Source of the DNA: Atriophallophorus winterbourni | Taxonomy: Eukaryota > Platyhelminthes > Trematoda > Plagiorchiida > Microphallidae | Length of the DNA: 64,000 bases | NCBI GenBank assembly: GCA_013407085.1 | Contig: JACCGJ010004930.1 | Span: forward strand, 1 to 64,000 | Reading direction: 5' to 3' | Shown here: positions 22,195-32,307 of the stretch, piece by piece | Layout: every line of letters begins with the position of its first letter | Position numbering within the stretch: position 1 is the stretch's first letter | Made by a program: the position numbers and the translations under genes | Notes under the pieces: generated by a model | Told to the model about the DNA's origin: nothing | The model's database searches: none | The model's input: only the letters and a program-made list of their open reading frames with translations

Positions 22195-22540
22195 GACTAA
22201 ATCCCTAATTTTTATGATAAAAAAACAAAAATATTCGAAACATTTTTTGAATTACAAAAAAGAGTTTCTTTTTCATTTTTTCGCATTTGTGGAAATAAAC
22301 TGCTGTCCATCGTCTTTTCATTCGATTGGACATGCAACATGCATAACTCTATCACCTTTCGGTGATGAGATATCTCCCATCTTCCATTCACAGTTACACA
22401 CGCCTGTGTTACTTACGAATCAATCCTGGTAGTGGTGGGTGTTTTTAAGCACACCTCCGAAAGAATCTGGGCACTCGTTTCGACTTGGTCGACTATCGCC
22501 CTGTGATACTGATACTGATACTGATACTCTATATTCAAGG
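22195..22540 (+). other. CR1-B 3' UTR with TGATAC repeat tail, copy 1
   Basis: A-rich 3' UTR ending in four TGATAC units (22504-22527), then 13 bases to the duplication joint. Short tandem tails rather than poly(A) are usual for CR1-like LINEs. Confidence 0.7.
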
Positions 22541-23595
22541 AGCCTCTGCCAGGCCGGAAGCCAGTTTGCTGCTCACGGATCTGTGATTTCCTATGCGATG
22601 TTAATCTTCGAAGACATATGGACGCTAATAATCTCGTAATTATTGGAGTGCGACTTATCCCACGGTGATTAGAGCATGAACTTCGCACACCTTTTTTTAA
22701 ATATAGGTATGATAACTGATTCGCCTTAACTCCGAGGGATGGATTCTGACATCCACACTTCACGGAGGAGATCTCCCAATGTGCTGATTAGGACTTGGCC
22801 ACCTTCTTTGAACAAAACAGGCTGTATGTCATCGGAGCCAGCAGCTTTGAATCGTTTCATGGATTCGATACATGCTTTAATTTCTAAATCATTAGGGGGA
22901 TCTACGCTAACAGGCCAAAGATCACACTGCCTCAAGTGAGGGAATGATTCTGTTGCAGGCGACCAGCTGAATTGTTCTTCAAAATGCTTGGCCCAGCTTG
23001 ACAGGCGGCGATTCTTATTAGTGATAAGTGTACCGTCTAATTCCGCTATAGTCTCACTCACTCCTTGTTTCGTAGGCCCAGTCGATTGAATAAGTTGAAA
23101 GAGTTTTCGCACGTTACCCGCATTATTTGCTATTTCCATTTCTTCGACCTTATTTAGACACCACCTTTCTCTGTCTAGTCTTAAGCTCCGTTTAAGTTCA
23201 TTCCTCACGCGTCTACGCTCTGTGTTGTGTCCAGGACCATGAGGTATTTCGCGTCGCTGGTGAAGAATTTCTATAGAGCGCTGTGAAATCCAGGACTTTT
23301 GGGTTGGTTGTGCAGTCTCACAGGCTGTTATTGCGGCAGCTCGCATAATCCCTGCTATTTTGTTCCACCTTTCATCGGTATTTGCATACTGGGCAACTGG
23401 GAGTAAGTTAATCAAGGTGGACCTATAAATGTCTTGAACTGCAGGCTGAAAGAATTTTTCGACAGCAATGCGTTTCCCATCTGAGGGCTACGCACCGGAG
23501 AACATTAACGAGAACCTACATCGCACAAGAGCATGATCTGAATCTACGCAGGTATTCCAAAAAGAGCGGCAGTCCTCAATGCAACCTCTCCAGCG
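22541..23595 (-). pseudogene. RTE RT fragment (copy 2)
   Basis: Duplicate of 9602-10658. It encodes the endonuclease end to the RT fingers (AAGSDDIQPVLF, CSNHRGISRTPI, QTGFRPGRG). A T-run at 22692-22698 is one base longer than in copy 1, adding a frameshift, and a 3-bp in-frame loss removes one residue near QPTQKSWISQ. The RTE 3' half is absent because the duplication starts inside the element. Confidence 0.85.
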
Positions 23596-24658
23596 AACAT
23601 TCAAACTGTTTCAGGAACTTCCAATACTCTATTGGATTACAGTCGAAGTAGGATAATTCTTCTTTAGGCAATCCGGTACTCATGTTTATCGCTGGTTTCA
23701 AATAGCATACCGCCGAGTCGAACCGGCACCGGATATCTGTCGGGGATCGTTCGATTGTTGAGAGCACGATAGTCGCCACATGGCCTCCAGTCATCTGATG
23801 TCTTCTTGGGAACCATATGAATTGGTGACGAACAGGAGCTGGGAGAGGGACGGATGATCCCGAGCTCTGGCATGTGATCAAATTCGGCTCTTGCGATCTT
23901 GAGTTTGGACGGGTGAAGTCGCCTAGGTCTGAAGGAGACTGTGGTCCGCTAGTGACAATGTGATGTTTCACGGAGTGTGTCACTTTGTCTGTCGGTCTTG
24001 GGGGCTGCATGACGGATGGAAATTCCTGCAGTATAGCACTAAAAGTCGAAGTTTCTGGAGTGACAGCTTTGATGCCGGAGGGAATTGATTAAGTAGTGAT
24101 ACCTGACACCTGTAAAGAGGTTGTCGTATCTACCTATCTCCGCTGTTTTACTTCGACAGTTAAACCGAAGTGAGATAGAAAGTCGATGCCGATTATTGGG
24201 CAATTAACCTCGGCGATGTGAAACACCCAGGGTAAACTGCGTCTTAGTCCTAATTTGAGGGTTAGCAGACGTTGGCCGTAAGTGTTGATACGAGTGCCAT
24301 TCGCCGCTTGAATAGTAAAGGAGGACGGTTTTGAGGTGCTGGATGTTGGAGGTATGACGGTAATTTCAGCGCCAGTATCGACTAGAAAACGCAGACCACT
24401 CGATTTGTCTGTAACATAGAATAGGCGACTCGGGTTTGGTAGGCCGGGAACAGTAGTCGCCGTAACTGATTGACCCTTGATTTTGACGGTTTTTGAACAC
24501 GGGGATGCAATTTGAGGCTTTATACTTATATCTCTTGTGGTACCAACATACGCGCTCAGGGTTTTTCGATGGTCGAGAGTTAGATTTTGAGCGAAGTGGG
24601 TTGGGAGATTTTGACAAAAGAGAGTTCGCCGCAAGAGTTAGTTCAGCGACTTGTTCTT
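23596..24658 (-). pseudogene. Gypsy protease/RT + BEL gag chimera (copy 2)
   Basis: Duplicate of 10659-11721 with very few changes: CHCC box, LVDTGAEITVIPP protease, RT start, then [13 protein letters not shown]. Confidence 0.85.
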
Positions 24659-25628
24659 TTCCTGTAGATGTGCATATACGGAAGTGAAGAGAAAGAGAAT
24701 TCCAAATTTGTGCATATCTAAATAAGAAGAAGTTACGTCTAACTTAAGCGCGAGAGAAAGGGATATTCAATAGCCGTGTTCGATTAAGCAGATCATATTG
24801 AATATAATCGTGAAAGAGCATGCCAGACTGAAGCTAAACTCGCTGTTGAGTAATGATTCGGAAGAAAAGAAGCAGATTCAGACGAATTCTGCGTAGCAAT
24901 AGTAGTTCGACACACAGCAAATTACACCTTTCATGATAAGGCAGAGAGTTAGAATAACCCAAAGTTATTTTGGTGAAATAATGTTGAAGTCTCTGTAAGA
25001 TAAAAGAATCATGCCTCCCCATGTGGGAATATATGATATTACAATAATCAATAATTGAAAGGACCTTCATTTTATATAATGCAATTTTACTTTCACGTAA
25101 GAGGAATTTATGGTTAATTAAACCAAAGTTTTATCGTGCTCTCGTGAGGAGATGTCTAGCTTGGTCATTAAAGTACAGAGAAGAGGAATACCTAAATCCG
25201 AGATCCCTAACTTCTGCAGAAGCAGTTATGGTTGAGGCATTTAATGTATGTGTGTCACAGGGGATTAAGCAGCGTAATCTCATATAGTGTGTCTTAGAAG
25301 CCGAAAATTCTAATCTCCATTGTGCGCCTCAGCTTGATAGAGATGCAAGATCAATGTTGAGGGATATCAGAGTTTGTGGCATTTCATCAAGTGGAAATGA
25401 TAGGACGACGTTTATGTCATCAGCGAAGATAAAGAGTTTAGAGTGGTTCACAAAACTTTGCAGATCATTAACATAAATAATAAAAAGGAGGGGGCCTAGA
25501 ACGCTGCCATGAATTACGCCAATTGAAACCGGCTGATTAGGTGAAGTAACACCGTTAACGCTAACTGAAAAGGTGCGATCAGACAGAAAAGAATGAAACC
25601 AGCTTAATAAATGAGTGAAATACAACAC
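24659..25628 (-). pseudogene. Family-L RT and C-terminal fragment (copy 2)
   Basis: Duplicate of 11722-12691: FIFADDIN, GVIHGSVLGPLLFIIYV and the PYHERCNLL block. Confidence 0.85.
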
Positions 25629-25964
25629 TCATGATATTAACCACACCCTCTCTCATCCCCCAGAATTTCTTAGATTTTCGTATGCTGATGGATTTATATT
25701 CCATTTTCCATTTTGTCAACCAATCTTTTCGTAAAAAACGTGAATTGATGCATTTATAATTTATTTGTCAATTATTGTATGACAATTTATTACAATTCAC
25801 TCCATACTTACCATAATTTCCATAATTACCTTCCATTTCTGTTCTCAATGTTTTCTCATTCTTGCAATCCGTAAATCCTGACAAAATTGAAATGGAACCT
25901 TATTGTTATTAGGCATTAGAATTTTTTTCTTACTTACTGTATATTCGTTCCCATTATTGAACGG

Positions 25965-25966
<2 letters not shown>
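25629..25966 (+). mobile_element. Inverted family-L 3' UTR fragment (copy 2)
   Basis: Duplicate of 12692-13026; lies head to head with 24659-25628. Confidence 0.75.

Positions 25967-26049
<83 letters not shown>
25967..26049. repeat. AT microsatellite (copy 2)
   Basis: Nearly uninterrupted AT dinucleotide run; the copy-1 allele at 13027-13102 is shorter and interrupted. Confidence 0.95.
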
Positions 26050-26055
<6 letters not shown>

Positions 26056-27634
26056 ACTCAGTACTTGGATAATTGACGCAAAAATCAAAACTCGTGCAAT
26101 TCTGATAAATATTAATCACAGATTACATATTCAACACCTGCTGAATCCGTGACAGATACAGGTCGCAGTACTGAGTTGATGACGTAGAAGTAATAAGGCG
26201 GGGAATAAAACTAGACATTGAGCGACCTCTCGCGGAGGTGGTTGAGATAAAAAATGCCTTCAAGAATGCAGTCAATAAAGTTTGATGGGGCTGAAATCTC
26301 CTCACGACCCCTAGTGTACGCGCTGAGTAATCAATCGAGCTAATCTGTCAGCTGATGTCAATAAACAAATTGCTAAGCCGAAAAATTACGAGACTATACG
26401 GCACGTAAGGCTGGTGGTCCGTCAGTTAATGTTGATCGTGCCTGATTATCATGAAGATCGCAGCACCTGCCATGGACAGTGCAATTCTTAATCAGCATAT
26501 GATAAGTCACGGTTAACGAAAGTTTAGCTTGATGTCTGTTCGTACTGATACCCTTGGTGTGACGAAGCTTTTGAATCAGAAGCGAAACGTTACCAATTAA
26601 CTGCTCTCATCAATTTATTACAAAGTTTCGTTTTAGATGATTTTGATTCCCTGAAATTTCATGCAAATTTTCCATTACATTTTACCTCTAATGAAGATTT
26701 TCTAGCTTGAAGCAAAGTCTGGTTTTTTTCTTAAGAAATAATTCGACAAAAGCTTTTCAAAATAGCGTTCAGCCTAATACCATGAAATAAACAAATGACG
26801 TAACAGACAAAAATATAAAATGAAGTATATCACCAGAAAGTCAGTGTGATCCGGTTTATAAACGAGCAAATTACACTTTATGGATTATGCACATCATATG
26901 ACTGTTCGTTCTGCAACAAACATGCGTCAAACACGCGTCTTTACAGCGATAAAGCAGATTTGGTGCACTCATTTCAAGAAAAGAAACATTTTTGAATACC
27001 GACATGTTGTGAATATTAAATGTCCAAACATCACGAGTGCCTACGTTTACTGTGAGGATAACTATATTGGAGTATATAATGTTTCCTACGTAATATTATA
27101 TAACACTTAATACTTGCGCATTTAATGCTGGCGACTTTCAACGTTGAAGTGAACGTTAGTACGAGAGCGTCTCTTTTTCGCAAAATAACAGAAGAGCAGC
27201 TTTTTGCGGTGTTTAGCGTTTACAAACTTATTTAGCAGTTTGAAACATCGAGCTTTCGCGCGATAGATAAAAGTTCAATGAGAAAAATGGCGTTATGCGG
27301 CTTTAAGTCGATGAATAAACAAAATGCGATTTGCGTAGTTTATTTAACATAGATACACATGGAGATATGCCGAGATTGTCAAACGTTCCACCCATAGCAC
27401 TTGGAAATGACATGATTCGCGTTTATGTTTCGCGTTAAAAATTAAACTGCTTCCCATACTGCATTTTAGTCGAATACATTTTATAAGTAAACCCCAAATC
27501 CTGTGACAAAAAGTCGTTCCTTTGTTCAAACGTAAATTTGGTTGTCGACCCACCACGATAACACATTATACAGTGCCGCATACGTTATTTCAGTTGGCGG
27601 GTAGGTATCGTATCGCTTTTATATCCATAAGATA
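26050..27634. other. No gene recognised (duplicate of 13103-14699)
   Basis: AT-rich with only small unsupported ORFs, differing from copy 1 by scattered substitutions and small indels. Confidence 0.5.
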
Positions 27635-27639
27635 ACCAG

Positions 27640-28201
27640 TGTAGCGACCAAATCGTCACTGGGGAATAGTTTCAGTCACGGAAACTAGTTGTCTGCTACG
27701 AGCCACGAGAATCTTCTACCGGGATTGACGAGCGTTTATGAATCGATCCCAAATCAGAACAATACGTCAATTTACGCTGTATTATATTGACAAAGACGAT
27801 TAAAAAGCAAAATATAACAAACCTCAACGGTATTCGAATACAGGTTTCAATGCAAACCCGAAGCGTCCAATAAACGGAAGTCCAACAACTCAGTTGAGAG
27901 CACAAAAAATTACCGTTTTGCAATAACGGTAAACACGGGTAACGGACAAATCAAAATGTGCGGAAGCTGAAGTGCAGTTAAACAAAGGGAAAATGTTCGG
28001 GAAAGAAAACGCTAACAGATTTAACATTTAGTTTAAATGTTATTTTCAATATGAAGAACAAACAAAAAATATCACTGGAAAATTATGACACAAAAAACTT
28101 GATAAGAAACACGGGTGTAGGGTGGGAACAAATGTCTTCAGTTCGTTTGATCTTGCTGGACCGAAAGAGGAATTTTCTAGACATCGACGCGGATTCATAC
28201 A
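27640..28201 (-). repeat. BEL element 3' LTR (left, copy 2)
   Basis: 562 bp, TG...CA; counterpart of 14705-15265. Confidence 0.9.
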
Positions 28202-29073
28202 CCGCCCACCAAAATTCCTCAAAATCTGAAAAGCAAGTAGAGACACAAACAATGAACTGCGGGGCTCTCCTCTACCTGGCTACCCGACCCGTGTACCTGC
28301 GCGACCCATGACAGCGACTCGACGATCAAATGTTTGGTGGTATCTCTGGAGTTGGCAGACCCGAAGACCCGCCTCCCACCTAAAACATTTGCCTTCAGTG
28401 TAATCAACGTTCGTCTTCGCATGCAACCGGCAGACTGAATGCTTGGTGGTATTTCTGGGGTCAGCAGATCCGAAAACCCGCCTCCCACCTTAAGCACCAG
28501 CCCCCGGGCCCGACACCCAGGTACAGTAGAATAAAGCAAGTGACTTTATTTAGTGGCGAGTCACACACGCCACGTCGCATCACCATCACTGGACACCTGT
28601 GGCTTTTTATAGGGAAAATGTTTGCTAGACAAAGACCCACCACGTCCTCCGGTTCTGCCAGCGCCCTACAATAAGCTCATGAATGATATCCTACCCAAAC
28701 GAGCCTTATGTATTGCATCCTCCAACAGCGACATTTTGCGCCATCTAAACAAGTCTAAATTACAAAATATTGTATCCGAGTTCCCAAACATAAATGGTTC
28801 ATCAGGTATACAACCGAAAGTTTCACGCCAATCATACGGATTGTCGTGCTGACCATACGTCGCCCCAATTAAAGCTGATTCAGTGTCATGTGAACCAGGC
28901 CTACTTTTCATGTGGGCTGATTTGGTGTCAGGTGGGCCAGGCTTAATCTCCATCTGATCCGAATTAGTGTCGGAAAATTCAGTCACAAAATCCGACTGAG
29001 CTAATTCAGTGTCATGTGAACCAGGCCTACTTTTCATGTGGGCTGATTTGGTGTCAGGTGGGCCAGGCTTAAT

Positions 29074-29889
29074 CTACATCTGATCCGAATTAGTGTCGGA
29101 AAATTCAGTCACAAAATCCGACTGAGCTAATTCAGTGTCAGGTGACGCAGCTTCCTGATCACCATCGACAACACAAAGGTCAATATCATTCAACGTTACA
29201 CCAGTAGAAACAATTTCTTGAGAATTGACGAGACTAACAGGCTTTGCTATTGTATGCGATTGCCCGAAGCGGTCCTTAAGGATTGATCTCGCCTGCTTAT
29301 ACGCACGTTCAGGTTGCAGCATGACACACTCTTCAATAGATTCTTTTGCTATACCTCGGCAATAGTTTAGCAAACATAGGAACCTCTGTCCGTCATCAAG
29401 AGTTCTAGACTCCACATAGGTCTCGAACTGACGACAAAATTTCCCGTAGGTGCTAGCCGAACCATCAAAAGATATCAATTCTATCTTCGGAAGGTCAGAT
29501 CTCGGTACACTGCCGGGCTCTTTATTACGAACAGAATCTTCTACCTCCGAACGCGGGTAGTCAGCTACTTTTTCCTTTTGATGCACACAATGCGCAAGAT
29601 AACTTGCCGAAGCAGCAATCTCAGCCATTTCCACCTCGTATAACGCATCAAGCAATTTCTCTTAGTGTTGCATTTCGAGAGCTTCACGTTCCTGCGACAG
29701 TTTTAGCCGTTCCAAACGCATCTTAGCCTTACGAACAAGGATGCTTGATTCTATCTTTGAACCACTTAGGCTACCTCGAGAGCCCTCAACAGAACAATGA
29801 ATGCGCTCACCTGCGGTGTGTTCCGTTCCATTATCGACCAATTGTTGGGAGGATTTGATTTTTTCCACAAAACTGCGGGTAACAGGCAT
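29074..29889 (-). pseudogene. BEL/Pao Gag (DUF1759-like), copy 2
   Basis: ATG at 29889, one in-frame TAA at 29662-29664, then 193 open codons through LPKIELISFDGSASTYGKF, NYCRGIAKESIEECV and ILKDRFGQ to the TAG after SDTNSDQM. Slightly better preserved than copy 1, which has one more stop. Downstream 28666-29037 stays open as the acidic repeat tail. Confidence 0.75.
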
Positions 29890-29911
29890 ATTGACGTCAG
29901 CGAATTCGTCG

Positions 29912-30117
29912 TTGAGTACTGTAGCGTCCACAAATTTGACGTTGAGTACTGTATTTTCTCCAATTGAGACAAATACGGTCCAAATCGAATTCCAACGTTG
30001 AGTACTGTATTTTCTCCAATTGAGATAAATACGGTCCAAATCGAATTCCAACGTTGAGTACTGTATTTTCTCCAATTGAGACAAATACGGTCCAAACCGA
30101 ATTCCAACGTTGAGTAC
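29912..30117 (-). repeat. 56-bp tandem repeat abutting BEL 5' LTR (copy 2)
   Basis: GTTGAGTACTGTA at 29941, 29997, 30053 and 30109 (56-bp period), plus a 29-bp partial unit at 29912. Confidence 0.88.
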
Positions 30118-30679
30118 TGTAGCGACCAAATCGTCACTGGGGAATAGTTTCTGTCACGGAAACTAGTTGCCTGCTACGAGCCACGAGAATCTTCTACCGG
30201 GAGTGACGAGCGTTTACGAATCGATCCCAAATCAGAACAATACGTCAATTTACGCTGTACTATATTGACAAAGACGATTAAAAAGCAAAATATAACAAAC
30301 CTCAACGGTAATCGAATACAGGTTTCAATGCAAACCCAAAGCGTCCAATAAACGGAAGTCCAACAACTCAGTTGAGAGCACAAAAAATTACCGTTTTGCA
30401 ATAACGGTAAACACGGGTAACGGACAAATCAAAATGTGCGGAAGCCGAAGTGCAGTTAAACAAAGGGAAAATGTTCGGGAAAGAAAACGCTCACAGATTT
30501 AACATTTAGTTTAAATGTTATTTTCAATATGAAGAACAAACAAAAAATATCACTGGAAAATTATGACACAAAAAACTTGATAAGAAACACGGGTGTAGGG
30601 TGGGAACAAATGTCTTCAGTTCGTTTGATCTTGCTGGACCGAAAGAGGAATTTTCTAGACATCGACGCGGATTCATACA
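30118..30679 (-). repeat. BEL element 5' LTR (right, copy 2)
   Basis: 562 bp; followed by ACCAG. Confidence 0.9.
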
Positions 30680-31149
30680 ACCAGCATTCACATATGCCGA
30701 AACGCACAACACCAATAGGTACCAGTAGGTCGAGCGCTTACAACGCAAATAATGATTAATAACTGAGACAGCTTACTCCTATGCAAATTACCTAGTAAAT
30801 TAAATTCACGATTTTCACATCAATTGTTTTTCAATGTGTTGAGCAATTCAAAATAGGCATATTTCACCCTTTTTTCATCGTTGATGTTCGAACCACGAAT
30901 ATGTTGGCTGAATATGGCACGAGTTTATTCCTCGTCAATTTGTATTTTGAAACAAGTATTGATCAACAGCAATTTATTCTAACGAAAATGAAGTTTGAGC
31001 TCATTAAACAACGGTATTTTTTTTATCTATCTCTATTAAGGTGCATGTTTATGGAAGCTGGAAGGTCGCGCCCGGTTCGAATTTTGTTTCCACGCTGCTA
31101 AATTTTTCGAAATTCATTAAATTTCTGATTCATCGATTACATTAGCAAA

Positions 31150-32307
31150 ATGATTCAAAATTCTTGTCTTTGCCTTTACTCTAGCTGCAACAAGAAGGTT
31201 TCCAATGGTATGGAGTGTGACGTGTGCCTGCGTTGGGCTCATCCCAAATGCTGTGGACTGTCGTCAGCGCAATTTAAGGTTTATGCGGCCTATCGATGGC
31301 TTAAATGGCTATGTGCTGACTGCATGAAGTCCGTGGAAACTTTGGTTGAGGAACGTAAGCGTCTCGAGGTACGTAAGCGTTCTCCTCCTCGTCCATCTCC
31401 GAAACCCAAAACGTTTGCCGAAGTAGCTAGGTCAGGGGTCCCGTCTACCTCCAGCCAGCATATCACTCCTTTGAGAACACAGAAGGCGAAATCATCGCCA
31501 CCTTCCTGTCCCCCAAAGGCTCCATGGAAAAAAGTTAAAGAAAATAGGGGTGTTCACAGCCCGACTAAGGACGTTCGCGCTCTAGCTAGGGAAGTCCACC
31601 ATTTAGGAAAAGTGGTTGCTGAGCTGCAAGCCAGGAACCAAGTTAGCTCAACACGAACTAAAAATGTCCTGATTTTAACGCAGGTTGAGCCTTTTATCCG
31701 AGAATCAAAGGCTCGTAAGGAAAGCGATCGGAGAAAGGTTATCGACCTACTCCGTGCTTCAGGCATGCGACCTAATACTCCGCTGAAGCGAGTTCACAGG
31801 GTCGGGAAATGGAGGGGTGGCCCAAACGACGCATCTACCAGATCGCCGCGGCCAATTGTAGTCGAATTCACAAAGCAATGTGATCGCGACTACTTCCTTT
31901 CGAAAGCAGAGAAGCTTAACTGCGTCGAGGGAAAATGCGTCGTACAACCTGACACCCCGGCACACCTGAAAACTTCTAGCCCAATTAGAGCTAGAAAGTC
32001 TAAGTTAGCTGTAACTCGTAGCTCACCAAATTCGCTCCAGAGTCGAAGCTTAGAAAATGACAACAGTGTGGCGATGACGCTAACACAGGAGAATTTTACT
32101 CCAACATTGAAGTGCGCCACTGTCGTGCTTCGTCCTTTAGAGGATGAATCTTGGATGAGCTGTAGTGACTCTGACCATGAAGATGGAACTAGATGCCAAG
32201 AGTTGTCGTCTGATTCAAAAACGAATGCTGTATCTCTTGATGAAATGCAGCCTTCAAAAAACGTGAAGCAGCCTCGGGCATTACGCCCGAGGACAAAGAG
32301 CTCTTAG
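31150..32307 (+). CDS. CR1-B ORF1 protein, intact (copy 2)
   Basis: 385 residues, ATG start. PHD-like zinc cluster: C8/C13, C23-x2-C26-x4-H31-x2-C34, C55-x2-C58. A charged Glu/Arg/Lys stretch (VEERKRLEVRKRSPPRPSP) follows, then a possible short coiled coil (REVHHLGKVVAELQARNQ) near residues 145-165 and a probable RNA-binding domain (residues ~170-255: KNVLILTQVEPF, KVIDLLRASGM, VHRVGKWRGG, VVEFTKQCDRDYFLS). The C-terminal third is acidic and Ser-rich, ending in a basic RALRPRTKSS. Copy 1 has a nonsense codon that is a sense codon here. Function is by analogy to LINE ORF1 proteins. Confidence 0.85.
   Translation: MIQNSCLCLYSSCNKKVSNGMECDVCLRWAHPKCCGLSSAQFKVYAAYRWLKWLCADCMKSVETLVEERKRLEVRKRSPPRPSPKPKTFAEVARSGVPSTSSQHITPLRTQKAKSSPPSCPPKAPWKKVKENRGVHSPTKDVRALAREVHHLGKVVAELQARNQVSSTRTKNVLILTQVEPFIRESKARKESDRRKVIDLLRASGMRPNTPLKRVHRVGKWRGGPNDASTRSPRPIVVEFTKQCDRDYFLSKAEKLNCVEGKCVVQPDTPAHLKTSSPIRARKSKLAVTRSSPNSLQSRSLENDNSVAMTLTQENFTPTLKCATVVLRPLEDESWMSCSDSDHEDGTRCQELSSDSKTNAVSLDEMQPSKNVKQPRALRPRTKSS

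Larger units (their letters stand above)
17749..22528 (+). mobile_element. CR1-clade LINE 'CR1-B', copy 1, near full length
   Basis: Plus-strand LINE with a ~460-bp leader, ORF1 (18212-19372), ORF2 (19369-22194), a ~310-bp 3' UTR and a TGATAC x4 tail at 22504-22527. Coding sequence is disrupted only by three point stops. The sequence upstream of 18212 is probably its 5' UTR; the exact 5' end is unclear because the BEL element sits immediately upstream. Confidence 0.85.
9602..22540. repeat. Tandem duplication unit, copy 1 (~12.94 kb)
   Basis: Everything from AGCCTCTGCCAGG at 9602 to the sequence after the CR1-B tail at 22540 recurs in the same order and orientation at 22541-35478, with a near-constant offset of about 12,935-12,941 bases. 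Differences are scattered substitutions, small indels and microsatellite length. The end of copy 1 (...TCAAGG) joins directly to the start of copy 2 (AGCCTCTG...). Confidence 0.95.
27640..30679 (-). mobile_element. Gag-only BEL/Pao LTR element (copy 2)
   Basis: Duplicate of 14705-17743. LTRs at 27640-28201 and 30118-30679; flanking ACCAG at 27635-27639 and 30680-30684. As in copy 1 it lacks all pol domains. The shared flanks show that insertion preceded the tandem duplication. Confidence 0.9.

Noticed and set aside
25934..26119. ORF rich in Tyr-Ile repeats
   Set aside because: It is a translation of the AT microsatellite.
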